From assembly GCA_034670405.1 (NCBI GenBank), contig JAXDDX010000047.1, forward strand, positions 1,186,001 to 1,250,000: a stretch of DNA of 64,000 nucleotides, in the 5' to 3' direction. Origin of the DNA: Hoplostethus atlanticus (lineage: Eukaryota > Chordata > Actinopteri > Trachichthyiformes > Trachichthyidae). The notes below the pieces were generated by a model. That model made no database searches. It was not told the origin of the DNA and saw only the letters and a program-made list of their open reading frames with translations. The translations under genes and the position numbers were made by a program. This document shows, in pieces, positions 24,196 to 36,053 of the stretch (position 1 is its first letter; the number at the start of each line of letters is the position of its first letter).

Positions 24196-25784
24196 ATGGC
24201 ATTCGCTGGAATTCTGAATGCCGCTGATGTGGCAGCAGCCGTCAAGGCTTGTGAAGGTCTGTCAAACTCTAAATCTGATCAATCATGTTATCCTGTCATG
24301 CATTCATTCATCAAGACCTCTAACTTTGCTGTCTGCTTATTTAGCAATCACCACAGGATTCTTAATTCTGAAAATATAAATACAATATAAATATAAATGA
24401 AATATAAAGATCTATAAAAAGCTATCTTGCAAATGTGCAAAAATAATGAATGTGGATGAAACAAACCAGTAAGATTGAGTAGAAGTGGAACTGTAAATTG
24501 ATTTTCATGAGGAGAGATGAATATAATGCACTTCCTCTCTGCTTTGTTTTACTGACCTCTCTCTCTCTCTCTTTATTTCTATCTTTCTCTATCTCTCTCT
24601 CTCATTAACAGCTGCTGATAGCTTCAAGCACAAGGAATTCTTCCAGAAGGTCGGCCTGGCTAAAAAGTCCGAAGAGGAAATTAAGAAGGCCTTCTTTGTG
24701 ATTGACCAGGATGCAAGTGGCTTCATTGAGGAGGATGAGCTCAAGTATGGACGATAAACTCTTTCAAATGTCATTTTCAATTCATACTTGAAATTCATAC
24801 TTGTAGGATTAATCGCTCATTGAAATATTTAGCTACATTTTCATGTCACAACCTTCTTTTTTTTTTTAAAAACCCTGTGATGTGATGTTAGACTGAAGCC
24901 CAGTGACAAAGGCAAGGAAGTAGCTAATATTATTATTATTGTTGTTATATAGTACTGGTAAAATACATTCTACCATACTAAGCCCAGCTGACCTTGGTCA
25001 TGAATGAGTGATAAAAGAAGCCTTTGCCATTTATATTTTCATTTATATTTTGCCATTCAAGTTAGCTAACTCTTTGGCTCCGCCCACTGAAGTTTAACTC
25101 AACCAATGAGAATATTTCTACCTCCAAGAAATGTTTTGTAGAACTAAAACTCCTTTTGTGCTGGGTGGCTCTCAGGTGAGAAAGTGTGTGAATGTGTTGC
25201 TGGATAACATCACGTGTGCTCAGTCAACTTCACCTTTGCCTTGTTTTCTCAGGCTGTTCCTCCAGAACTTCGCTGCCGGTGCCAGGGCCCTGACAGATGC
25301 AGAGACCAAGGCTTTCCTTGCAGCTGGCGACTCTGATGGAGACGGCGCGATAGGAGTCGATGGTAACCAATCACATGTCACTGATTTCATTATTGACTTC
25401 ATTGGTCTCAATGATTCAGTGATTTTGTTTAAAATATCATTATAGCTTTATATCTAATGAACTGCAAACATAGTGTAAGGTCATTTGAGTGACATTGCAA
25501 GAGATGAAAAAAAAAAGTTAGCATCTATGAAAATATATTTCAAATATACTTAATAGTATATTTAATAGTTTGATCACCTTTCCATCTTTTACTAAATGCA
25601 CAGCTAAATAACTGATATGGATGGCAACTGTGAATGAAACTATCATCAATCACAATACTGGTTAATCATAACCAACTAGTTTCTATGAAACTGAGCTTTT
25701 ATGAAACTTAATTATCAATCTTTCACTAACAAATTGTGTCTCTTCCTCATCTCCACAGAATTTGCTGCCCTAGTCAAAGCATAA
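24196..25784 (+). CDS. parvalbumin beta, muscle type (copy 2)
   Basis: Beta-parvalbumin of the fast-muscle type, a soluble relaxation factor that takes up Ca2+ after contraction and, in fish, a major food allergen family. Coding exons: 24196-24256, 24612-24744, 25253-25362 and 25759-25784; phases 1, 2, 1; 109 residues. It begins [20 protein letters not shown] and ends EFAALVKA. The CD loop is [12 protein letters not shown], with Ala where Lys is common; the EF loop is [12 protein letters not shown]. All Ca2+ ligands are present. The non-coding first exon ends at 23540 and the ATG exon begins at 24177. AATAAA at 25997-26002 ends a short 3' UTR. Intron 3 carries a copy of a dispersed repeat at 25062-25150. 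Closest to zebrafish pvalb1/2-type proteins as I remember them, but the exact orthologue is not assigned. Confidence 0.95.
25062..25150 (-). repeat. dispersed repeat family, copy 1 (reverse)
   Basis: On the minus strand this reads TTTTAGTTCTACAAAACATT, then a GGAGGTAGAAATA block, then TTGGTTGAGTTAAAC and GGGCGGAGCCAAAGAG. The same string of blocks recurs at 36189-36272 and 53298-53382, so it is an interspersed element of about 85 bp or more. Confidence 0.75.
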
Positions 25785-26002
25785 ACCCATTCATCTACCA
25801 CAACTGTGCTGTTGAGGATGTCCTGACTCTGTCAAATACTTTTTATATTCATTTTATTTATGAATGTCACAGACCTTTACTGTAACTTCCTAGCACCCGA
25901 GAGCGTGTTTACGGTCCTTTTCAAACCCATTTTGCATTCACAGTGTAACTAAAAGTAAAAAAGACACTGCCATCCATTTGCACTTTTTAAAAATGAAATA
26001 AA

Positions 26003-29000
26003 CTCCCATTTGGATTATAAACAAAATGTTTTGTATTGCATTTTCCAGCAAGGGAACTTGTTTAATTGTTTCATTGGTTCACTACCAGCTGTTTGGCATC
26101 CAAACGGTTGCCACTGTATGCCCTAGAGATCAGAAGCAGATAGTCTTTTGGCAAAGCTTGGCGATACAAGCGGTCAGTACTGGCAAAAAGACAGGTGGCT
26201 TAGTGAGAAAATGCCCTGCCTCCCTGGCGGTGGTCTGATGATGCACTGCACTGCAAGCTCAGTCAGACAGCATCAGCCAGACAGCCAGCGGAGGAGCCAC
26301 GGGGCGGTAGGGTTCCTGAGCCAGCGAGATTACAGGACCCTTTGTCAATGAGGCACATTGATCTGCAACCTTCTCTCAGATTGCAAGTGATTGCCGGGCA
26401 GAGGAGAGAGACAGGGAATATGGGACATTTCTATTTCTGCAGGAGCAAGAGGGGAAATGAGATTATATTAAATAAATTAATAATAATATAATTATAAATT
26501 TGAACACAAAAAAGATCTGGTGCAGCATCAGACTGCCTTTTATATTAGGAACAAATCTTAAAATCTGATGATTTTTCTTTCAAATATACTGGATCAGGAT
26601 AATAATAATGTTCTTTGGGATGTTTTGCAATAAATAGTTTAGTTTAGTCCTCACAATTCTGGACCCTGATTGGCCGACAGCACCAGCTGTTTGAATCAGC
26701 TCACCTGCTGATTGGAGGCTGTCAGAAATTCTTTAGTGAGGGAGCCAATCAGGACCAAGTCCAGTTGTGATGCATTTCCTGGAGTTGGTCTGAAACTATA
26801 GATCTTTTAACTTTAAATTAAATACCCCACCAAAATCAATCTTTAATAATATCTTCATTATACATGTTTGATAATATATGGATATAAATAGAAGAAAGTT
26901 TGAATTCCTTTAATAAGGGACCTTTAAAATGTAATCTTAAAATATATAGAACAATGCAATGTCAAACCCTAAGACAGTTTAGATAAACTATTAAAACAGA
27001 GGAAACTGCGAATTAGATTTCACACATTTATTACAAACTTACATTTGAAATATTCAGTTCTGAATGCCGTGATGGGGAAGCAACCTTCACTGTCTTGAAG
27101 TACCTCACAGCTTGGTTTGGTAGTTTTCATCCCTGGTCTCACATCTTTGTAATTTAAGTGTGATATTGAAGAAGGGCAGGAATAGTTAGAGTATCTATAA
27201 CAGAGTCGTTTGGGGTGAGACCTCATTTGACCACCCCAAATGTTCTAGACCAAAGAGTTAGTTTGTGAAGAAGTGAAGAGGCTTCATGGGGAGGTAGAAA
27301 GGAAACTTCACTCTTTGTCTATTTTGGTTTTCCTTTTGCTCTTCCTGCGGGTCAATTCATGCCAAGATAAATACCACACAATTATACAGAACAGGTATTA
27401 TTCTAACCCATTCAGGCGAAAATAGGTTTAAAAGATAATTTGCTCAGACAGTTGAAGTGTATTAGTATTTTATCAATATTATAATAGTGGCAGGAGCATC
27501 TCAACACTGCCACCTGCTGCAAAACAGGCGCATAGCACACCTAAACTACCGAGCATATCTTGAGAGCAAATGTAGACGTGAAAAAGCCCCTGGGACTAAT
27601 TCCTCAACTGGTTGTTTGGCATAGTATGAGAACAACGTCGTTACGTTACCACAAGACACGAAGAGTAACATGTATGAATGATGATGATGATGATGATGAT
27701 GGTGGTGATGATGATGATGATGATGATGATGGAAAGATCAGCTTTCACTGTTTCCTGAAATAGCATCACAAATACTGCCATAGCCATAAGGAGAAATGGT
27801 CTGAATGGGTATAAGAGAGAGGTGAGCCGTCCACAAACCTGGACGACAGTCCTCACCGGGATGTAGCTGATGATTGATGTACTATCAAAATAAATCATTT
27901 CAACTGGTGCCTCTCCCAGACAGCAGATTGACAGTAGGATGTAGCACCGATTCAACAGTTTGAACCCTGAAATAACTTTGAAAATGGATTGACAAATTCG
28001 ATAATGGATTTAACATCAAATTAACACCGGAACAATATAAAATGAATCCTGCTGTGCTTTGTCCTATAGGACTCTGTGGAGACTTGACAGTACAATACCA
28101 AGTCAATCTCAGCTCCTTTCAGTTTGAGTCACCAATTCAAGAAAAGGACATAAAACATCTTGCAACCGGGCATTAATTAGTAAAATCTAATTTAATAACA
28201 ATGGGATTGTTATAGATATATAAGACAATACATAACAAATGAAAATGAAATAAGGAATAATCACAGTATGCATTTACCAGCGCCTGCTCTCTCTACGACT
28301 AACTAACTACTACTAGGTTAGTTTGAGCAGCGATCTACAAAACTCATTCTGTTTCAATAAGATTTGCCATAACATCCAATGGTATGTACATCATTACATT
28401 ACTCATTACATATCTACTAATCAAGTCCAGTAAAGAACCGTTTAACTGCGTGACATTCAGCAGATAGGAGTTCACGTTCCTGACTGGATAGTTCTAATTT
28501 CTTATTCATCATGCTTTTAATATGAAAAGCTGCTCATTTTACCAAGTCTTTCTCTTCCACATCACAACGCCTCTGGTAATAAATCACCACAACTGGACTT
28601 TTCTGACACTGGAATGCGAGCAAAATTCATCGCAGACATTTTACGCGCAAGTTAATTCTCACCAAAACTAGAGGCCAGAGAGGGCACGAGTAGTTAATCA
28701 CTGTAGCAATATAAACATATACTGGTGGATTTTGCTATATAGGCTACATAGTCAGTAATAATTGCATTAGTTGTATTATACTTAGGCGTGGACGCCCACA
28801 GTACGGCTATTACGCGCATCCTTTATTGATGATAAAAACAATAAGCTGCTCGTCCATATCTGTTATAAATACTTACACCCGAGATCTGCCTGGCTTGTCT
28901 GATAATTTGACTCCGTGGTATAAGACAGTAAAACTTTACCTTACTTTTCCATCCTTGGTGCTGTGCGCAATTTTATACGATCCGAAGCCGCTTGGCCACA

Positions 29001-29100
29001 GAGAAGCGTTTCACCCAAATCAGCAGCGTATATTATTAGCCCGATGCAATATCAAATACTTCTGCCTGGGCCTACACGTACCATTTAAGCATCTTCATTT
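26003..29100. other. intergenic region between parvalbumin copies 2 and 3
   Basis: About 3.1 kb, AT-rich, with no supportable exon. It contains a (GAT)n/(GGT)n run at about 27678-27731. Two close E-boxes, CAGCTG and CACCTG at about 26685-26712, sit between two GATTGG motifs, an arrangement compatible with a muscle enhancer; this is a guess. A segment near 27940-28070 shares short blocks with about 15050-15170 (for example a GCAGGATTCATTTTAT string in opposite orientation) and may be an old transposon. Confidence 0.4.
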
Positions 29101-29107
29101 ATGAACA

Positions 29108-29292
29108 TATAAATAGAACAGCTCTGACTAGTGGACACATTTTTCACCCGACTGCTTTGCATGCGGTGTCTATTACATATGCCTCATATTTCGGGTGAGT
29201 GAAGGTATAAAAGCTTGCAAGAGTCGCCGAGGAGCTTACTGCAGTGACCAGATTCATCTTAGCGAATCCACTCTTAGACAAAACCCCCTAAG
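29108..29292 (+). promoter_or_regulatory. promoter and non-coding exon 1 of parvalbumin copy 3
   Basis: TATAAAA at 29206-29212 with a MEF2-type core TATAAATAG at 29108-29116, an AGTGGACACATTTTT block from 29130 and GCATGCGGTGT at about 29159-29169. The non-coding exon ends at 29292 (CCTAAG|GTGAGT) and is joined to 29750. The elements match those of copy 2 in order and nearly in spacing. Confidence 0.7.
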
Positions 29293-29755
29293 GTGAGTTT
29301 CACTGAAGAGCTGCAAACTTTAGGCAGGTCTGCTACCCAAGTCAGCTTCAACTTCATGCAATGGAATGCAAAAAAAAGAGGGGGAAAGGGAAAGAGTTTG
29401 ACTTTGGACTAACCAAGGAATCAAATGGAAGAATCTAAGAATCTAAATCCCAACTACAACTGCAAGGGATATTCAATCTTTTGCCTTTGGAAAAAATGGA
29501 CTACTTTTTTGTGATTGAGCCTAGCCTTCTGGGGCTAACTGTGAGGAATACTGACAGAGAGGGAGAAATACATTGCTTTATGAAGACTATATGTAGGCCT
29601 GTCATTTACCAACTTTTAATTATGCTTTGTAGAGGAAAAATAATAATGCTTCACGATGAACAGCTGCAACACATAACCAAGTGTGATGCTTATTTGTGAT
29701 CTGATTTGTTGCTGCTGAACTGATGAGTTGTCTTCTCTCCTCCCCTCAGGTAAAA

Positions 29756-31276
29756 ATGGCATTCGCCGGTGTTCTTAATGCCGCTGACATCACTGCAGCC
29801 CTTGCGGCTTGCAAAGGTAAAGCCCTTCTGGATCTAAATGACAATGCATGCAGTATTTTACTGTTACAACTTGGAGATGCACGGAGCCTTAGATGGTGCA
29901 CATACACGACCACGTCTGCTTCACCAGACCAGCTTAGCGAGGCTAAGGCCTGAATCCTTAGTTGACTCATTTGCAGTTTGCAGCAACTCCAGCTAATGCA
30001 GAATCACATACCCAGATTCAAGTGACAGCCATGGCAGAACTCCCCCACCTCGCATCTGTTGTGCATTTAATGTGGCAGGATCTTCTTGTTAAAAATCCTC
30101 TTGGGGGAGGAACAATTGTGAAGCAGCAGTGCAGCAAGCATGTAAAGAGTGTGACTTCTGCTGTCGCTATACAGTGCAGACTCAGTGGAAATGCATCCGA
30201 TGTTTTCAGAAGTTAGTCAAATGTTGTATCACTGTGGATAAGAAAAGCACCCCTGCATGTTTAGCTTAGCAACATTTTGAATTAAAGTCAAAGTAGAAGC
30301 TGGTGGTGAATAGTTACCAATAGCCTTGTGAACAATAAGCGATGCCGTTGCGATATTACACCTCAGTGTGTATGTGATACAGCTATGGCGTCTGACACGA
30401 CCCCTCCCGCTCTCTCACCACAGCTGCTGACTCTTTCAAGCACAAGGACTTCTTCAAGACGGTCGGCCTGTCCAGCAAGTCACCCGAAGAAATCAAGAAG
30501 GCCTTCAACATCATTGACCAGGACGTGAGCGGCTTCATTGAGGAGGACGAGCTGAAGTAGGCGCCCTCTCTTAGATTTCACCCCCGGCACCTGCATGAGA
30601 GGAGCTTCTCGGAGGCTTTGTGGCGCAGGGATCATCTTTCAGGGTTTGGCCGCGAACTGAATTTAGGATGATGTCAGCGCCTCAAAGCATCTGAGAAGTT
30701 CAGCTCGAAGTGTTCTCCACGGGCAGTAACTCTAAACCACCTCTCTCCTCTAGTGTCTCATGTTCTAGGCTGACATAGAACAGAACAGAACAGAACAGAA
30801 CAGAACAGAACAGAACAGAATAGAAAAAACAGAACAGAACAGAACAGAAGAACAGAACATGTTGACTTTTTGTGTCAAATGTGAATTGCATTTTGAAACC
30901 AGAACCATTTCTCCCTGGTCCTCCTCTCCAGGCTGTTCCTGCAGAACTTCTCCGCCAGTGCCAGAGCTTTGACCGACGCCGAGACCAAGAAGTTCCTCCT
31001 GGCCGGAGACTCTGACGGTGACGGCAAGATCGGAATTGATGGTGAGCGAATCCTTATTTTCTTTACCACAACAGCATCTTTATCGGGGATCAGGGATCAG
31101 ATGTGACTTAATCCTAGATAGGCTCTTTAGATGTTCAGATCCAAGACTCTGATGAACTGTTCACATGTGTGTAATTGTGTAATGTTGTGAAATAGCCTCA
31201 AACAACCCTTGACCCATTTGTATTTGTCTTTCTTTGCTCTCCCACTACAGAGTTCGCCCTCATGGTCAAGCAGTAA
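29756..31276 (+). CDS. parvalbumin beta, muscle type (copy 3)
   Basis: Second muscle-type beta-parvalbumin. Coding exons: 29756-29816, 30424-30556, 30932-31041 and 31251-31276, phases 1, 2, 1; 109 residues. It begins [20 protein letters not shown] and ends EFALMVKQ. The CD loop is [12 protein letters not shown], with Val at the usual Lys position; the EF loop is [12 protein letters not shown]. Ligand residues are intact. The donor after exon 2 (AA|GTAGGC) is a little weak. Non-coding exon 1 ends at 29292. AATAAA at 31635-31640 is preceded by a C/T-rich 3' UTR. It is closest to copy 2 in protein, promoter and UTR layout, suggesting a recent tandem duplication. Intron 3 contains a (CAGAA)n repeat at about 30777-30860. 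Confidence 0.95.
30777..30860. repeat. (CAGAA)n pentanucleotide repeat
   Basis: About 15 nearly perfect CAGAA units inside intron 3 of parvalbumin copy 3, with one interruption near 30820. Confidence 0.9.
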
Positions 31277-32481
31277 ATCATAAACTGACCAACACTACTA
31301 CTCTGAAGGAACAACTTGTGCCAAGACATGCCCCATCCCCTCCCCTCCTCTCTTCTCCTCCCCCTCCCTCCCTCCCTCCCTCTCCCTCCCTCTCTCTCTA
31401 TCTCGTCAACTCCTCACACCACTTTTATACAACGTGACCGTTTCACCTGACCGCCAAAACAACACGGCTCCCTCTCTCTGGCCACGCAACACCCTCGCTG
31501 TCCACGATGAATGTACCAGACTCAAGTGTATAGCGTGGTTGACTTGTGTCGGTCTTTCTCTCCCGTCGAGTTTCGCTTACTGTCAGATCAATGATGATGC
31601 ACTTTTATGGGAAACGGACGGACGATGAGAAAACAATAAAGGTTCTTTTTCCAATAAGACACGTCTGACCCTGGTCATCGATAACGAACTGTGTGAATTA
31701 TTAAGAAATGCATTATTTATAGCACTCACTCACTATTGGTACGGATGACAATAACGCTGAAGCACACTGAGGATCCATCAATTGATCTGAACACAAGGAC
31801 CTCATATCAAATGACCACATCTTCCTTTGTTCATTCACTTTATAAATCATGTTGATATTTTTACAGTCATAAATGCATGGCCTCTTTTACACCTTAAAAA
31901 GGGGCATTATTAGGACACTGCTGAAATGTAATACTAGGTACAGTTATATGGGATTTACCCTGTTAATTTAGACTCTAATGCCCCCCAAACCATCACCATC
32001 ATCATAATGCCCTCAGTGTGGTGCCCCAAGTAATGATGGCCATGCAGTGGCATAAAGCAGCCACAAGGTGGAGTCTCTACTCTGGCAGCAAGCCTGCACT
32101 GAAGAGAGAAAAGGGCTGCAGGTGGATGAGGGATTTACAATGCAAACCTTCTTCAAGTCTTGCAACTAGTTTGCGTCTCTATTCTCTCAGCGTATTGACT
32201 TAATCTTTGAGGGTGAGAAATGTTTAATTTGTGCACTTGTTTTTCAAATGGTGAAAACAAGCACCTGGGAGACGGTTGAAAACGCTGTCAGTCATGAGGT
32301 GTTAAGCAGTGGGGTTCATGGGGCGCGCAGGTTTTGAGAATAATGAGATTTATTCCCCTGGTCCTCGTTACAAAGCCTCCCCCTCTCTGCTAATGTATTA
32401 GTGCTGACTGGGATCATCAGAGGCGGTGCTGTGTCAGACGGTTTGAAGTGCTTCCCTTCTACAAAACAAACCTGCCCTGGG

Positions 32482-32483
<2 letters not shown>

Positions 32484-32556
<73 letters not shown>
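32484..32556. repeat. (TG)n microsatellite, about 73 bp
   Basis: Uninterrupted TG dinucleotides upstream of the fourth parvalbumin. Confidence 0.9.
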
Positions 32557-32559
<3 letters not shown>

Positions 32560-32838
32560 ATGTCTGTAAGCTTCAGGTCACCTGGAGGGAGCAAGAGAGA
32601 GACAAACTAAAAAGCATGAGATAGTAGATTTCTTAATCACGATTATCATTCATGTTATCATTATCGATTACTACCAAATTTAATTTAATTTTATTTTATT
32701 TTATTTTATTTTATTTTATTTAGAGAGACCTTGACTTTTGATGATCTTTAATGAATTATCTTCACTAAAAGACACCAGGAAACAGCCACAGTGTTCTCAA
32801 AAAAGCTAAAAAAGTACCCAAAAAACACTCTCAAAGCA

Positions 32839-32877
<39 letters not shown>

Positions 32878-32974
32878 GCACATCCATCACTCACCCATCC
32901 ATCACGAATTGAGAGAGAGCGACAGACAGAGAGAGAGAGAAGAAAAAGGAGATTGGACGAATCAAAAATAACGA

Positions 32975-33091
32975 GACAGACAGACAGAGAGACACACAGA
33001 CAGACAGACAGACAGAGAGTTAGACAGACAGACAGAGAGACACACAGACAGACAGACAGACAGACAGAGAGTTAGACAGACAGACAGAGAG
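32975..33091. repeat. CAGA tetranucleotide array with a higher-order duplication
   Basis: CAGA/GACA units organised in a larger repeat of about 54 bp marked by GAGAGTTAGACAGACAGACA. Confidence 0.8.
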
Positions 33092-33137
33092 ACTATCAGG
33101 GCGGTCCCTCCAGGTGTCCCAGGCACCAACAGCAGGA

Positions 33138-33349
33138 TATAAATAGTAAAGGTTAATTGGGCAGGTAAGGAATACGAGACGGACCTGGCTGCGAGAATTT
33201 GATCCGCGGACAGGTAACTCAAGCATCCGCCGCTGTCCTCGCGTCCACCTCACAGACTGCGGCCTATATAAGTGCCCGGCGGCTGTCAGCGGCCACCATA
33301 AAGCCTTATCTGCTGCTGTGGACCTGGACGAGGCGAACCCTTAAGAGAG
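33138..33349 (+). promoter_or_regulatory. promoter and non-coding exon 1 of parvalbumin copy 4
   Basis: CTATATAAG at about 33264-33272 is the best TATA box. A TATAAATAG motif at 33138-33146 matches the MEF2-type core seen upstream of copies 2 and 3. The first exon ends at 33349 (TTAAGAGAG|GTGAGT) and is spliced to 34202, just before the ATG. The GACACATTT block of copies 2 and 3 is not seen here. Confidence 0.6.
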
Positions 33350-34208
33350 GTGAGTAGCTGGCAGCTTTAATTGCAGGTCGGTGCCGGACAGGTGGATCAT
33401 ACCTGGTTCTGCTGCGGAATGACGCTCCTATAGGCTTTGATTGATCCGCAGCCAACACGGTGAAATTGTCTAATGTTCTAATTGTGTAAATTAGGGATTA
33501 ATCCCTGCATTATTACCTCTGGGGTCAAGTGGAGCAATTATTGATGATTTACCGGATATTATTATTTGTGGTCACAATTTTTTTAGCTGACCAAACTTCC
33601 ATTTTAGAGGGAACATTAATCCAAAATGCTCCTCTGATTTTAGTTATGGCTTCAAAATAGATTTCTTGCCATTTTATTTTGGCATTTGCTTTCTACTAAT
33701 GATGAGGCTGAGGTGTGACCAGTGCCTTACTCCATTAACGAGTTCTATGTGGAAGACAATTAAATAGCCTCAGCAATTAACAGGCTACACAGCCCGGGGG
33801 GAAATCCGATCAGGAAGAGCGATTAACCAGGCGGGGATAATAACATCATTTGTGTTTTGGTACATTTAACAGAGCAAAATAAAAAAATAAAAAATGACAA
33901 GGCTTTTCAAGAAAACAGGTTAAAGACTTGCTGTGGGATGCGGACTGTTTCTCTGCATTTCTGACAACTCGTGCATATTTCCAAAACGCTCATCACTGAG
34001 GAGTTTTGACAGGATCAAAGTATTAATCTAGATGCATGTACAAAAAAAAACCTTAATCCAGCGTGAAACAAAAATTGGCTGAGTGTGGCTTGCACCAAAA
34101 TCGAGATAGGTGAAGATGAACCTAACGGTGACGTGGCCAGAGGGAGAAAGAGAGAGTTTGTGTTTGTAAATAATTTACCGTGCTCTTCTTTTACCCTACA
34201 GCATTAAA

Positions 34209-35218
34209 ATGTCACTCACCTCCATCCTGTCCGCTGAGGCCATTGACAATGCTGTCAAGGACTGTCAAGGTAAGAGTACCAGCAGGATTTACCTGTCTAA
34301 GGCAAACATAGGTGAGGGAGGAGATAGGAGGAGTGAGGGGATGCCTGGCACACACACACACACACACACACAATTTGTAATACATCTTAATATCAATTTG
34401 TAATACATCCCAATAAATAATAACTGCATGCTGTCCTAAATGCAAACCGTCCATCATCCATTGCATCACAGAATTATCTGAACTGCAAATAATTCTGCAG
34501 GAAAAGAAGAGCTGCACCATACATCTTGTCTAGGCGTGACTGGACCATTAAAGTAATACCCTGTGGGATCAAATGCTGTGACTTCCCAAAACTATTTGCA
34601 AAAAGTCTCACCTAACTCTGATAAAGTGCACAATAATCCTAATCCTAATCCTCGTCTAGATTGAGATTTAGAAATTTGTTTTATCTGTAGTGATTTTATT
34701 TCTTCCAGTCCTTGGACAGACGCACGTTGAATTCCTCACTTGACAAAATAATTCAAATAATTTGACTCCCTTCTGAAGGTTTAAATCTCAAATATTTTCT
34801 CTACATAAATAATTTCTATTCTGTCTATATTTTTTATATTTTTTAAATCTTACTGAATCCTTTAATCCCTCATATTCTATCAGTGCTCATAAACTATGTC
34901 TCACTTTGAAATGACGTTTCTGGACAGTCAAGATACATAATGGTTTCTGACTGTAGCTGCATTGTGTTTAACATTGTTTTCTCTCTACAAAAATCTCCAC
35001 GTCCAAATGCATTCAGACCCTCGTGATTAAATCCGAATTTGAAAATGCTTTTAATCATCTTGTCTGTTTTGGTGAAGACATGTGTCCGCTGGCCTTAAGA
35101 GATAAAGACCAGGAAAATAAATCTCCCACCTGGACAGCCACCACATGCTGTTTTAATCTCTGCATCAGCTCCCAACCTGGCAACCTCACAGGACAACCCT
35201 AACCCCATTCTTGCATGC

Positions 35219-35268
<50 letters not shown>

Positions 35269-35612
35269 GCTTTGCAGCTCCGGACTCATTCAACTACAAG
35301 AAGTTTTTCCAGTTGTGTGGCCTGTCTTCGAAGACGGCCAAGGAGGTCAAAGATGTCTTCAACATTCTTGATGATGACAACAGCGGATACATCGAGGAGG
35401 CTGAGATGAAGTACGTGAAGCAACGATGTTTAGATACTTAGATACTTCGACATTTAGATATTTAGATATTTAGATACTTAGATATTTAGATGGTTAGTAT
35501 CTCTAACAGCCCTCACTGATAAGCTGATGATAATAAGCCTGAAAACTTTTTCATTTTTACTGTTTTTTTACTGTACATAGAACATTATTTTTAATGTGTT
35601 ACAGGGCTTAGT

Positions 35613-35655
<43 letters not shown>

Positions 35656-35871
35656 TGTGTGTGTGTGTGTGTGTGACAGAGAGAGAGATTTAGTGCAACA
35701 AGATCACTCCACTGTATTAATGGGACGGCACCATTAAGCCGTCTCCTACAGTAATAATCCACTACGGGCAAAGTGTCATTATTGTATTTGCGTTATATAA
35801 TTCACCTTTATATCATTTTGTGAAGGGAGCTGAGATCAGAGGGGTGACTGAAGGCATGCAATTTAAGAATG

Positions 35872-35904
<33 letters not shown>

Positions 35905-36008
35905 CGTGCGTGTGTGATAGAGATAGAGCAATGTACAGTATGTGTCAGTTAGTTCCTTAGTCCGCCTGCATTCAAATTATTACAACAAAACAACAAATAT
36001 TCTCTTGT

Positions 36009-36053
<45 letters not shown>

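Larger units (their letters stand above)
31641..33137. other. intergenic region between parvalbumin copies 3 and 4
   Basis: About 1.5 kb with no supportable exon. It is dominated by simple repeats: (TG)n at 32484-32556, (TTTTA)n at about 32684-32715, (CA)n at about 32842-32875 and a CAGA-based array at 32975-33091 in which a unit of about 54 bp, containing GAGAGTTAGACAGACAGACA, is repeated. The promoter of copy 4 follows directly. Confidence 0.5.

Noticed and set aside
30777-33091. Regularly repeated units resembling a CRISPR-like array
   Set aside because: (CAGAA)n and CAGA arrays have no unique spacers and lie in vertebrate intronic or intergenic DNA.
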